Under the pieces are notes generated by a model, which saw nothing but the letters and a program-made list of their open reading frames with translations, was not told where the DNA came from and made no database searches. From assembly GCA_026394195.1 (NCBI GenBank), contig JAPKYS010000013.1, positions 163,760 through 227,759 on the forward strand: DNA of 64,000 nt, given 5' to 3'. The DNA is from a bacterium (GTDB lineage Bacteria > Electryoneota > B3-LCP). Below are positions 1 through 7,877 of the stretch, piece by piece. Numbering within the stretch: position 1 is the stretch's first letter; every line of letters starts with the position of its first letter. A program made the translations under genes and the position numbers.

Positions 1-252
1 AAGCCCCTGAGCGACCAGAGTACCATAGATGCTGATAGTGTCAGGTGTTTCGATGTAGACGATGACGCCAGGCTTGATGAGCAGGGTTTGTTCAGGTTCG
101 ACGTAGATCGAGCCTTGGAGGATGTAGGGGTTTCCCGTCGCATCCCAAACACCGGAAACCGGACCTGGGTCAATTGATCCGGCGAACGAAATCAATGGGA
201 TGAGGATAAGCGAGCAGTGCGAGAACCAGATCAGGAAAGGATGCTTTCGCAA
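1..252 (-). CDS. Secreted right-handed beta-helix protein, N-terminal part (runs off window start)
   Basis: The reading frame is open from position 252 to the window edge, so the last 84 codons visible are only the beginning of the protein. It starts at a TTG with an AGAGAGGG ribosome site a few bases upstream; a stop codon lies in frame further upstream. Residues about 5-25 form a hydrophobic signal peptide ending near SFAG. The mature part has the pattern seen at the start of exported parallel beta-helix proteins: a SGVW motif, a VEPEQTLLIKPGV stretch and then IYGTLVAQG. The same pattern (GPGDYIV...VNAGRTLTIAPGT...ISGTLTAVGT) opens the gene that starts at 47671, and both genes share a promoter design. 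Function is unknown; the fold and export are inferred. Confidence 0.75.
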   Translation of the reverse strand, partial: MRKHPFLIWFSHCSLILIPLISFAGSIDPGPVSGVWDATGNPYILQGSIYVEPEQTLLIKPGVIVYIETPDTISIYGTLVAQGL

Positions 253-351
253 TTGGCCCTCTCTTCTGGCAGGACGGAGCTCTTTTTTAGCGGAAAAAGA
301 TACCCAGAGCTTCTATAAACCGTTATTTCCGCAGTTTGATTGAGTGTGAGT

Positions 352-369
352 GCCCCCCAAAGGGGTAAC
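352..369. promoter_or_regulatory. CCCC-N3-GGGG palindrome, candidate operator (site 1 of 3)
   Basis: CCCC at 355-358 and GGGG at 362-365 flank a 3-base centre, followed by TAA. Read on the minus strand this is TTACCCC-TTT-GGGG. It lies 9 bases downstream of the -10 box of the promoter for the gene ending at position 1, over the likely transcription start. Sites 44456-44472 and 47803-47819 match it in sequence and place. Operator function is inferred. Confidence 0.55.
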
Positions 370-375
370 TTCTAT

Positions 376-404
376 ATTATACAATAAAAAAATGTAAAAG
401 TCAA
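376..404 (-). promoter_or_regulatory. Sigma-70 promoter for the beta-helix gene at 252
   Basis: On the minus strand TTGACT (404-399) and a perfect TATAAT (381-376) are separated by 17 bases. The region is AT-rich. This is the best of three promoters in the window built the same way and followed by a CCCC/GGGG palindrome. Confidence 0.75.
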
Positions 405-565
405 GTAAATAATTTTTTATTACTAAATATTTTCTACCTGTCCATATATCTCCGCTCGTAATATTATACGTAATTAAAATCCGAGATGATCCAAAAAAAT
501 CTATTTTTATTTCTGCCCTTCCTTATAAGGCTTGACTGAAGTAACACCTAAACCCTAAAAACCTC

Positions 566-594
566 TTGACATAGAGGGTGAATTATCATAAATT
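566..594 (+). promoter_or_regulatory. Sigma-70 promoter of smpB-tyrS operon
   Basis: TTGACA (566-571) is followed after 17 bases by TAAATT (589-594), about 25 bases upstream of the smpB start. The -35 box is perfect and the -10 box weak. Together with the rest of 253-619, which I read as two divergent promoter regions in AT-rich DNA, it explains the gap before smpB. Confidence 0.6.
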
Positions 595-619
595 TGTACG
601 TTAATCCTATAGCTGCAGA

Positions 620-1093
620 GTGATGACTGACCGACGAATAATCGCAGGGAACCGTAAAGCCCTGCATGATTACCTCATCTTAGACCGATACGAAGCAGGT
701 ATCTGCCTTTCCGGAACCGAAGTAAAAAGTCTCCGGCAGGGCAATGCCAACTTGAAGGACAGTTTTGCCATCATTGAAAATGGCGAAATATTCGTCCATA
801 AAATGCATATCTCACCTTATGATAAGGGCAGCTATCTCAACCACGATCCCTATCGCATCCGAAAACTCCTGCTGCAAAAACGCCAGATTCGCAAATTGCA
901 ATGGAACGTCGAAGAGAAGGGAATGACCCTTATCCCACTCACGCTGTATTGGAAGGGCAAGCTCGCCAAGGTCGAGCTTGCAGTCGCACGCGGGAAAAGA
1001 CAATACGATAAACGCGAAGCTATCACCCGCCGGGAACAAGACCGGGAAATGGATCGCATCGTCAAAGACAACCTGAAATACTACAAGAAATGA
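620..1093 (+). CDS. smpB: SsrA-binding protein SmpB
   Basis: SmpB binds transfer-messenger RNA and brings it to stalled ribosomes for trans-translation. The 157-residue length and the whole pattern fit: [17 protein letters not shown], the [19 protein letters not shown] core, the H-S-Y loop near [15 protein letters not shown], and the basic C-terminal tail rich in K and R ([13 protein letters not shown]) that enters the ribosomal A site. The frame opens GTG-ATG; either codon may start, with ATG at 623 the alternative, and neither has a strong ribosome site. Its TGA stop overlaps the tyrS ATG by four bases (ATGA), so the two are translationally coupled. Confidence 0.96.
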   Translation: MMTDRRIIAGNRKALHDYLILDRYEAGICLSGTEVKSLRQGNANLKDSFAIIENGEIFVHKMHISPYDKGSYLNHDPYRIRKLLLQKRQIRKLQWNVEEKGMTLIPLTLYWKGKLAKVELAVARGKRQYDKREAITRREQDREMDRIVKDNLKYYKK

Positions 1094-2334
1094 GTGCAAA
1101 CAAGATTGGTTTTCCACCTGTCAATGAGCAGATGGATTTGTTACGGCACGGAGCTCTTGAGATTATTTCTGAAGAGGACCTTGAACGAAAATTGACCCTT
1201 TCCCTTAAGTTGGGGAAGCCGTTGATCATCAAGCAGGGCTTCGATCCTTCTGCCCCCGATCTGCATTTGGGGCATGCAGTGACCATCAGGAAATTGGCGC
1301 AATTTCAGAGTTTGGGGCATCGTATTATCTTCCTGATCGGCGATTTCACGGGGATGGTCGGCGACCCTTCCGGTCGTTCTAAAACGAGACCGCGCCTGAC
1401 ACGCGAAGAAGTGCTTGCCAACGCAGAAACTTATAAATCCCAGGTTTTCAAGATCCTGAACTCGAAGAAAACCGAAATTCGCTTCAACTCTGAGTGGCAC
1501 GCCAGCAGGGATATCTACCAGTTCCTGGACTTGGCTGGCCGCTTCACGGTGGCGCGCATGTTGGAGAGGGACGATTTTCTGATTCGCTACCAAAAGGGTG
1601 AACCCATTTCCATCCTGGAATTCCTATACCCACTCATGCAGGCTTACGACTCAGTGGCGCTGCAGGCGGACGTGGAAATGGGTGGCTCCGATCAGAAATT
1701 CAATTTGCTCCTGGGCAGGAAAATTCAGGGTGAGTACTCGCAGGACGCACAGGTAGCCTTTCTTATGCCGCTGTTGATCGGCACCGACGGCAAGGAAAAG
1801 ATGTCGAAATCATTGAACAATTACGTCGGCATCTGCGATTTTCCGGATGATATGTACGGGAAGATCATGTCTATTCCTGACCGGCTGATTGTGGATTACT
1901 TTACCCTGGCTACAGATCTACCCGTTGACGGAATTTCAGTCATTCTGAACGATATCAAGTCCGGTCAGATCAATCCGATGCAGCACAAGCAGAGGTTAGC
2001 CCGAGAGGTTGTTCAGTTGTACCATTCTGCAGAAGCTGCCCAGTCGGCAGAGCATCATTTTGTCACCCGTTTCAGGGATCACTCAGTGCCTGATAATATC
2101 CCTGAAATCACAGTTACACCTACACCGATCACCGGATTAATAGCGGTTCTCGACCTGATGCTGCAGAGCGGAGCGGTGACAAGCCGCGGGGAAGGTCGCA
2201 GAATGATCGAAGCGGGCGCCGTCTGGGTGGATGAACGGCACATCTCAGATTTCAGACAAGAGATTCTTCTTTCCTCTTCAATTATCCTCAAGGTTGGCAA
2301 ACGCAAAATCTGTCGCATCATTCCTGAAGCTTAG
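1090..2334 (+). CDS. tyrS: Tyrosyl-tRNA synthetase
   Basis: Class I aminoacyl-tRNA synthetase that charges tRNA-Tyr with tyrosine using ATP. The HIGH-type motif is HLGH at residues 59-62 and the second signature is a canonical KMSKS at 237-241, so this is the TyrZ-like subgroup and not the KFGKT subgroup of E. coli TyrS. The MGGSDQKFN stretch of the tyrosine/ATP pocket is present around residue 197. An S4 RNA-binding domain occupies about residues 345-410 ([20 protein letters not shown]). At 414 residues it has normal family length. It overlaps smpB by 4 bases and is followed after one base by the polyprenyl synthase gene. Confidence 0.97.
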   Translation: MSANKIGFPPVNEQMDLLRHGALEIISEEDLERKLTLSLKLGKPLIIKQGFDPSAPDLHLGHAVTIRKLAQFQSLGHRIIFLIGDFTGMVGDPSGRSKTRPRLTREEVLANAETYKSQVFKILNSKKTEIRFNSEWHASRDIYQFLDLAGRFTVARMLERDDFLIRYQKGEPISILEFLYPLMQAYDSVALQADVEMGGSDQKFNLLLGRKIQGEYSQDAQVAFLMPLLIGTDGKEKMSKSLNNYVGICDFPDDMYGKIMSIPDRLIVDYFTLATDLPVDGISVILNDIKSGQINPMQHKQRLAREVVQLYHSAEAAQSAEHHFVTRFRDHSVPDNIPEITVTPTPITGLIAVLDLMLQSGAVTSRGEGRRMIEAGAVWVDERHISDFRQEILLSSSIILKVGKRKICRIIPEA

Positions 2335-2335
2335 C

Positions 2336-3319
2336 ATGAGTGATTCACCAACTCTGGAATTTTTCAAAGACGCGTTGGCGCGGGATCTTGACGAGGTCGA
2401 TAAAGCGATGCGCAACACCTTGTCCAGCAACGTCATGCTGGTCGATAAAGTGGTGCGCTATATTGTTAAAAACAAGGGGAAATCTCTCCGACCCATTCTC
2501 ACCCTCCTGAGCGCCCGGCTCTTCGGCGATCCAAGTGACCAGGTGGTCAAACTCGCTGTTATAGTGGAGCTGCTTCATACCGCCACCCTGGTTCACGACG
2601 ACGTCGTTGACGACGCCAAAATCCGCAGAGGCTTTTTTTCCGTCAATGCGATCTGGAAAAACAAGGTAACTGTTCTGGTTGGGGATTATTTGCTGGCGAA
2701 AGCGCTGATTGAGATGCTGCGCCTGCGGGATTTCACGGTTCTTGATATTCTGGGGAATACGGCACAGAGGATGAGCAGGGGCGAGCTGCTTCAGATTTCC
2801 AAAGTGCGGAAGCTGGACATCACCGAGGACATTTACTTTGACATGATCAGCGATAAAACCGCAGCCCTGCTTTCAGCTTGTTGCGAACTGGCGGTTGTCG
2901 CCTCAGCCGGTAATGAGGACCAACGTCGGGCTATGCGCAACTTCGGAGAAAAACTGGGTCTGGCATTCCAGATCAGAGATGACGTCCTGGATTTTGAAGG
3001 ACGAGGAGGCATAATCGGCAAGCCGGTCATGGGCGACGTCAAGGAGAGAAAAATCACGCTACCCCTGATCCACGCCATCCGATCTGACCAAAGCGGCGGA
3101 GGCAAGCGGATTTTGAAATTAATTGAAAGAGGCGTCAAGGCGAGAGATCAGGAGACCATCCAGGAATACGTACGAAACCACGGCGGGATTGCCTATGCCA
3201 AGGATTGCGCCGCCCAGCTTGAGAGAGAGGCTATGGCTGAACTCCATCACTTCGATCCTTCTCCGGCGCGCTTGATGATGGAACAATTCGTTCAATTCGC
3301 AACCAGCCGGAAGAAATAG
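2336..3319 (+). CDS. Trans-polyprenyl diphosphate synthase (IspB/HepT-like)
   Basis: Chain-elongating prenyl transferase that condenses isopentenyl diphosphate onto allylic diphosphates, probably making the side chain of a respiratory quinone. The first aspartate-rich motif DDVVD is at residues 88-92, followed by RRG; the second, DDVLD, is at 215-219. The KGKSLRP motif lies near residue 48. I start it at the ATG directly after the tyrS stop. A longer frame beginning inside tyrS would add 35 residues that do not resemble the family. The 327-residue length is usual for long-chain synthases, but chain length cannot be set from sequence alone. Confidence 0.9.
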   Translation: MSDSPTLEFFKDALARDLDEVDKAMRNTLSSNVMLVDKVVRYIVKNKGKSLRPILTLLSARLFGDPSDQVVKLAVIVELLHTATLVHDDVVDDAKIRRGFFSVNAIWKNKVTVLVGDYLLAKALIEMLRLRDFTVLDILGNTAQRMSRGELLQISKVRKLDITEDIYFDMISDKTAALLSACCELAVVASAGNEDQRRAMRNFGEKLGLAFQIRDDVLDFEGRGGIIGKPVMGDVKERKITLPLIHAIRSDQSGGGKRILKLIERGVKARDQETIQEYVRNHGGIAYAKDCAAQLEREAMAELHHFDPSPARLMMEQFVQFATSRKK

Positions 3320-3426
3320 GATATTTTCTGGGCCATCACAGACCGTGCCGCCCAAGAGAAACACTTTTTATAATGATTCCCATAATTCTCTGGAGATAGA
3401 ATAAATCAGATTTTCGATAGACAGTC

Positions 3427-3518
3427 GTGTCACTCCGGCTTAGCCTGCCCCATTGGGGTCCGGAGTCAGACACGCCGTCAGATTCCCGACGCAGGCTGAA
3501 GCCTTTGCGGGAATGACG
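3427..3518. repeat. Two adjacent nested inverted repeats (interspersed-repeat type)
   Basis: The 360-base gap between convergent genes holds no credible gene. At 3427-3473 the arms GTGTCACTCCGG and CCGGAGT...ACAC enclose CCCC-ATT-GGGG. At 3476-3518 CGTCAGATTCCCG and CGGGAATGACG enclose AGGCT-GA-AGCCT. Such ATTCCCG...CGGGAAT elements with a GAAGCCT core are scattered in many bacterial genomes. No open frame or transposase is associated. Confidence 0.6.
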
Positions 3519-3573
3519 GCTTCTCTTACCCTATAACGTAAGTTCAGTTACTTATGGGAATCGCTATCGAACG

Positions 3574-3633
3574 GGGATAAAACACCAAGGGGATCGAGCC
3601 TGGCCCCCCAGCGCTCAATCCCCTGTTTTGTCC
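3574..3633. terminator. Long imperfect hairpin between convergent genes
   Basis: AGGGGATCGAGC (3588-3599) pairs with GCTCAATCCCCT (3613-3624) with one mismatch, and the flanks GGGATAAAAC and GTTTTGTCC extend the stem. It sits between the 3' end of the polyprenyl synthase gene and the 3' end of the sensor kinase gene. It could end transcription from either side, though the T-runs are short. Confidence 0.4.
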
Positions 3634-3679
3634 GCATCCGCCGTTCCCCATGGCGGTTGCGTCTTTGAAAATCTTTGAT

Positions 3680-4885
3680 TTACTTAGGTTTACTTTCCAG
3701 CACCGGAATCGTCACACAGACGCGCGCACCGGTGGTCGCGTTGTTTGCGATATCTATCTTTGCGCCGTATGGTTCCAGCCAATGTTTGACCAGATATAGC
3801 CCCAGTCCCAGGTGTACTTCCCCTTCCTCGAGTATTCTGACCTCTGGCCAGAACGGATCAAAAGCACGTTCCAGCGCTTCCGGGCTGAAACCGGTACCTT
3901 CATCTTCAAACACCACGTAGATCAGATTATCCTTCAAGTATGTGCGTATTTTAATCGTGCCGGCTTTTTTCGCCTTCTGCGCATCGATGGCGTTGATGAG
4001 AATTTGTTCAAAAGCCAGCGCAAAGTCCGCGTATACGCCCTTGACGTTGGGGAGATGATCCTGAAGTTCAAGCGCTCTTTCGATGTAATGTTTATAGAAA
4101 AGATCCGATTGTAGGAAGAGTGTCTGGGCTCTGAGGATCTGGTTGATATTCTGCGGTTGAGCTTCTCTGATGGTCTCGTTTTCGTATTTTGTTTGCAGAT
4201 GGGCAATGTTATCACGTAGTTTCTTCGCCAGTTTCATGACGGTGTCAAGATCCTCATCCAATTCCGGATGCCGGATCTTCATCAGCTCGATATGCCCCAT
4301 CATTCCCGTCAAAGGACCATTCAAATTGTGAGTAATTCCGCTGAATTGTTGACCCAGACTGACGAAAGGAGCCAATAGTGAGCAAACGTCGTTAATTTTC
4401 GGCGGCGAAGTCGCAACTTCCGGTATAGAATCTGGATGAAGAGTTTTGTTGACTAACATATCGGCTATTTCCTCCGGGCTGTCTAATCCATCTCCATGCA
4501 TGGCGAACTGAGACTCGCATGTCCTGATGTACTTGCGTGTCAAGTTTAGAATTTTCTGAGCGTTGAATGGTTTTTGGAAAAAGTCCACTGCGCCCAGTTT
4601 CATGGCGCGCAGAGCGTCTTCGAATTCTTCATAGGCTGAGAGGACGATAAAGGGCAGGCGCTCATCTAATTTGCGCATCTGGGATATCATTTCAATCCCG
4701 TCCATCTCGGGCAGCCGCAGATCAGTCAGCACCAGGTCGTAAGGGAGCTTCTGGAATAGTTCCAATCCCTCTTCGCCGGATGATGCGGTTTCAATTGAAT
4801 AGTCCGTCCCCTGCAAGAGCCTCGCCAGAGAGCACTTGACCAGATCATCATCTTCGACAATAAGAACCCGTTTTTTCTCGCCCAT
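3680..4885 (-). CDS. Hybrid receiver-histidine kinase
   Basis: Residues 5-115 form a receiver domain with the acidic pocket EDDD at 11-14, phosphoacceptor D55 (VLTDLRLPEMDG), S83 and K105. A transmitter follows: H-box with H186 (ITHNLNGPLTG), N-box N298 (QILINAIDA), G1 box DEGTG at 328-332 and G2 LGLGLYLVK near 359-367. All catalytic parts are present and no membrane segment is seen, so this is a soluble kinase with an N-terminal receiver, able to take part in a phosphorelay. The start has a GGAG site 7 bases upstream. A sigma-54 promoter lies upstream (4929-4944), so the NtrC-type activator encoded next door is its likely regulator. The signal sensed is unknown. Confidence 0.9.
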   Translation of the reverse strand: MGEKKRVLIVEDDDLVKCSLARLLQGTDYSIETASSGEEGLELFQKLPYDLVLTDLRLPEMDGIEMISQMRKLDERLPFIVLSAYEEFEDALRAMKLGAVDFFQKPFNAQKILNLTRKYIRTCESQFAMHGDGLDSPEEIADMLVNKTLHPDSIPEVATSPPKINDVCSLLAPFVSLGQQFSGITHNLNGPLTGMMGHIELMKIRHPELDEDLDTVMKLAKKLRDNIAHLQTKYENETIREAQPQNINQILRAQTLFLQSDLFYKHYIERALELQDHLPNVKGVYADFALAFEQILINAIDAQKAKKAGTIKIRTYLKDNLIYVVFEDEGTGFSPEALERAFDPFWPEVRILEEGEVHLGLGLYLVKHWLEPYGAKIDIANNATTGARVCVTIPVLESKPK

Positions 4886-4928
4886 TGAATCTCCGTAATC
4901 AAGAGTTCCCGCCCGTTAATCCAACCTT

Positions 4929-4944
4929 GGCAAACTACGTGCCC
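4929..4944 (-). promoter_or_regulatory. Sigma-54 (-24/-12) promoter of the hybrid kinase gene
   Basis: On the minus strand GGGCACG-TAGT-TTGCC has the invariant GG and GC separated by 10 bases and matches the consensus TGGCACG-N4-TTGC except at the first base. It ends about 44 bases upstream of the ATG at 4885. The flanking gene encodes a sigma-54 activator, which strengthens the call. Confidence 0.75.
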
Positions 4945-5012
4945 GAAACGGACTATTGACAAGGATAAATTCCAGCATTCGAGCACAAGATATTATATTT
5001 CTTGAAACAAAA

Positions 5013-5032
5013 AAAGCGGATTGCACCGCTTT
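5013..5032 (-). terminator. Intrinsic terminator of the NtrC-type gene
   Basis: On the minus strand AAAGCGG-TGCAAT-CCGCTTT is followed by further T residues. It lies about 120 bases downstream of the stop at 5153, which separates the activator transcript from the sigma-54-dependent hybrid kinase gene. Confidence 0.8.
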
Positions 5033-5152
5033 TGAACCCTTAAACTTGAATTTTCCTGCAGTAGGAATTATTTGCACGGGTTATAAGCCCGAATTATCGG
5101 TGGTGGCTGCCACCTGATTCGGCGAGAATTAGCCGTTTTTTGTCCTCTCCAA

Positions 5153-6538
5153 CTACAATTTTGTCAGATCTATCTGGCTGTCGCGAGCCAGGTGGTAACG
5201 CAGCGTTCCGCGAGGAATTCCCAGCAGGCGCGCCGCTCGGGTTTTATTGCCGGACGTTATTTCTAGGATTTTCTGAATGAGCTGATAATTAGCTTCCCTG
5301 ATGGCATTGGGCGTCTTGTTCAAATCGATATTCAGGTTGATGGTCATACCATCGTCTTTTTTGGGGACGATTTTGGCGATAGCCAGATCGCTGACGTCGA
5401 TCACCACGTTGTTGCTGAGCAGTGAAACTCGCTCGATGATATTGTGTAATTCTCGAACGTTGCCGGGCCAGTGGTACGCCATGAGCGCATCGTCGGCGGC
5501 AGGTGTAAACCCCTGAATCCGCCTGCCCAATTTGCGGTTGAATTTATCCACAAAGAAGCGAGCCAACTGGGTCACGTCGCCTTTTCGTTCGCGTAAAGCC
5601 GGGAGTTCGATGTGCGCCACATTCAGTCGATAGTACAGGTCCCGACGGAAGCGTCCTTCTTCAACCGCGACTTCTAACGATGAATTCGAGGCAGCAATCA
5701 CCCGGAGATCAACGTGGATAATCTTGGTTCCGCCGACGCGATAGAAATCGCCGCGTTCCAAGACCCGCAGGAATTTTACCTGGGCTTCCTCGGAAAGTTC
5801 GGCGACTTCGTCCAGGAAGAGCGTTCCTGCATCCGATCTTTCGATGAATCCGATGTGACCGCCGCGGTCTGCTCCGGTAAAAGCTCCTTTTTCGTAGCCG
5901 AATAGTTCGCTTTCAATCAGGTTTTTTGCTACCGCGCCACAATTTAATGCGATGAACGGCTTGGCGTATCTGGGTGAGAGATAGTGCAGGTATTCCGCCA
6001 CCAATTCTTTACCTGTCCCGCTTTCGCCTTCAATCAGTACAGTAATGTCCGTCTGCGCGAAGGTGCGTACCAGAGACAAGACCTTCTTGATTTCCCGACT
6101 GTTACCGATGATCTTATCGAATTTGTTCTTTTCCATCTGACGTTGCCGCAATTCCTCGATTTCACGCTGCAGCGCCAGAGTTTGTAAGGCTTTTTCCACC
6201 GCCAACTTCAGCTCATCGGCGCTGAAGGGCTTCTGAATATAGTCGTATGCGCCCCGCTTCATCGCTTCCACTGCGCTGGCGACATTGGCGAATCCTGTCA
6301 CCATGATGACCAACTGTTCCGGGTTCTCCTCCTTGACCCGCCGCAGCACTTCCAGTCCATCCATGGCGCCCAGGCGTAAATCCAGAAGCAATAGATCGTA
6401 CCGATTCTGCAGAGCCAGTTGAATGCCTCTGTCACCAGTATCCGCCGATTCAATCTTGTAACCGTCCACCTCGAGAATGCGCCGGATGGATCTGGCGATT
6501 GCCGCATCATCATCAATTACCAAAAGTCGCCATTGCAT
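5153..6538 (-). CDS. NtrC-family sigma-54-dependent response regulator
   Basis: Receiver domain (residues 4-118; phosphoacceptor D53, K103), AAA+ sigma-54 interaction domain (about 143-375) and Fis-type helix-turn-helix at the C-terminus (about 420-455, SGNKTRAARLLGIPRGTLRYHL). Walker A is GESGTGKE at 171-178, the sigma-54 contact loop GAFTGA is intact at 218-223, and Walker B ends in D243-E244. It should therefore oligomerise on phosphorylation and remodel sigma-54 polymerase. I start at the ATG of MQWRLLVIDDD, which fits receiver domains; an ATG six codons upstream (6556) is possible. The kinase gene upstream ends 4 bases before 6556, so both are cotranscribed and the kinase is the probable partner. 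Confidence 0.94.
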   Translation of the reverse strand: MQWRLLVIDDDAAIARSIRRILEVDGYKIESADTGDRGIQLALQNRYDLLLLDLRLGAMDGLEVLRRVKEENPEQLVIMVTGFANVASAVEAMKRGAYDYIQKPFSADELKLAVEKALQTLALQREIEELRQRQMEKNKFDKIIGNSREIKKVLSLVRTFAQTDITVLIEGESGTGKELVAEYLHYLSPRYAKPFIALNCGAVAKNLIESELFGYEKGAFTGADRGGHIGFIERSDAGTLFLDEVAELSEEAQVKFLRVLERGDFYRVGGTKIIHVDLRVIAASNSSLEVAVEEGRFRRDLYYRLNVAHIELPALRERKGDVTQLARFFVDKFNRKLGRRIQGFTPAADDALMAYHWPGNVRELHNIIERVSLLSNNVVIDVSDLAIAKIVPKKDDGMTINLNIDLNKTPNAIREANYQLIQKILEITSGNKTRAARLLGIPRGTLRYHLARDSQIDLTKL

Positions 6539-6560
6539 GATTGTACCACCACTCATCTAC

Positions 6561-7625
6561 TTAAAGGTTCATAGGAATCTTAATTACAAACGTCAGTCGA
6601 TTATCTTTTTCCAACGAAGCGCGAATGGACATTCCGTGTTCATTCAGCACGCGTTTAACCAGCGCCAATCCCAGACCGGTAGCCGTTCTTTTCAAAGAAG
6701 CTGTCGGTGTAAAAAGAGTCTCAAGCCGCGCTGCATCCATATTTGCCGCTATAGCAGCGAAGTTGAGGGTCACGGCGTTATCCTGAGCATCACTGCTGAT
6801 TTCGATAGTTCCTTTGCCGATTGATTCATATACGCAGAATTCGCACAAACCGTTTACCACCCGACTGAATCGACTTCGATCGACTTCGATTTGGTTTAAA
6901 ACGGGATCAAGGTTATGCGTGATCTTCAAATTCCGATTCCTCACCTGGTTGTCGAGATTTTTAATTGCCGCTGCGATCATCTCGTTCAGATCAACCTTTT
7001 CTCGCTGCAGGTCCATGGGGCGAACGTAATCGACCAGGTCACGAAATAGCAGATCCAATCGATGTACGGCTTCCATGACGTCAACATAAATCTCTTTCTG
7101 CGCATTGGAATCGGAATAGACCATCTGCAGGTACTGAACATTGGTGCTGATGCCGGTAAGCGGGTTGCGAACGGTATGGACCAAAGCTCCGATGAATTCA
7201 TCCGCATCGCCCAGAAGGGAGAAAGCTGCCGCCGACTCGCTCTTCTGCACCTGTCGTGCACTAAGCCTGAGGTTCAACCAGTCCGCCAGGGTCAGTCTGG
7301 AGTCAGAAATATCCAGAATTTGATCCGCTTCGTGTGAAACCGCACTCAGAGTAGGTTCAGATCCCACTTTGGGTTCAGCAAAGAAGAGAATCGAGGCGTT
7401 ACGACCGGAGTCTGCCTGGCGAAGCTGATTGCAGAGCTCCTGATTCTTTTTCTTGCCGGCGTTCGCAGGAACGAGAATAAAATCGAAAGATTTATTCTGC
7501 AGCAGCGTCAGAGCCTCAGCTTTGGTTTTAGCGACGTGTATATTTATTTCAAGGTTCTTTTGAAACGCGTTAATCAACGATCGCACCGTTTCTTTTGATC
7601 CTTGCGCCAGGAGGATATTGGACAT
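6561..7625 (-). CDS. Histidine kinase with pseudo-receiver and weak ATP-binding boxes
   Basis: The first 125 residues look like a receiver fold, but the phosphoacceptor position is proline (P53 in FILVPANAG), so it cannot be phosphorylated there. A HisKA-type H-box follows with H150 (ALVHTVRNPLTGI). The C-terminal ATPase region keeps the G2 box (TGLGLALVKR) but lacks a clear N-box (VVNGLCEFCVY) and the DxGxG G1 box. It is adjacent to and upstream of the NtrC-type regulator and is likely its partner. Whether it can phosphorylate on its own, or only transfers or removes phosphate, is open. No transmembrane segment is visible. The start ATG has no strong ribosome site. Confidence 0.85.
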   Translation of the reverse strand: MSNILLAQGSKETVRSLINAFQKNLEINIHVAKTKAEALTLLQNKSFDFILVPANAGKKKNQELCNQLRQADSGRNASILFFAEPKVGSEPTLSAVSHEADQILDISDSRLTLADWLNLRLSARQVQKSESAAAFSLLGDADEFIGALVHTVRNPLTGISTNVQYLQMVYSDSNAQKEIYVDVMEAVHRLDLLFRDLVDYVRPMDLQREKVDLNEMIAAAIKNLDNQVRNRNLKITHNLDPVLNQIEVDRSRFSRVVNGLCEFCVYESIGKGTIEISSDAQDNAVTLNFAAIAANMDAARLETLFTPTASLKRTATGLGLALVKRVLNEHGMSIRASLEKDNRLTFVIKIPMNL

Positions 7626-7714
7626 CTTATTTTATCGGGAAGAACTTGATTGGAAGTTCCGCCAAGCAGTTCGAGAAGCGATTCAGAGGCGGCGAAATTT
7701 CGCCAGTTACCTTT

Positions 7715-7743
7715 AAGATAAGGAAAAAGTAGTTCAATGTCAA
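7715..7743 (-). promoter_or_regulatory. Sigma-70 promoter of the kinase-NtrC operon
   Basis: TTGACA (7743-7738) and TATCTT (7720-7715) on the minus strand are 17 bases apart. A perfect 14-base palindrome, GGCGAAATTTCGCC at 7691-7704, lies just downstream in the untranslated leader and could be an operator or a hairpin. Confidence 0.65.
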
Positions 7744-7816
7744 GCGAAATGTCCTCACAAGGTTTTGTCAGAAAAAAAGGGTTTGAATCATCTCCTTAAA
7801 AAGCCTCCGAATTTCG

Positions 7817-7845
7817 TTGGCGTTGCAGGGTTGATTTCGTATATT
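7817..7845 (+). promoter_or_regulatory. Likely promoter of glucokinase-GH57 operon
   Basis: TTGGCG and TATATT are separated by 17 bases, 33 bases upstream of the ROK kinase start. The -35 box is weak. Confidence 0.45.
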
Positions 7846-7877
7846 GCCTTGGTTAGAACTCCAGGAATTGTTAATCT

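Noticed and set aside
620..1093. Genome-wide reassignment of UGA as a sense codon
   Set aside because: Many intact genes here end in TGA at the expected place, including smpB, the glucokinase and hflC, often in ATGA overlaps.
2231..2335. N-terminal extension of the polyprenyl synthase inside tyrS
   Set aside because: It overlaps the S4 domain of tyrS in another frame and does not resemble the family; the ATG at 2336 fits better.
3449..3459. CCCC-ATT-GGGG as a fourth copy of the candidate operator
   Set aside because: It lacks the flanking TTA/TAA, has no promoter beside it and is the core of the nested repeat at 3427-3473.
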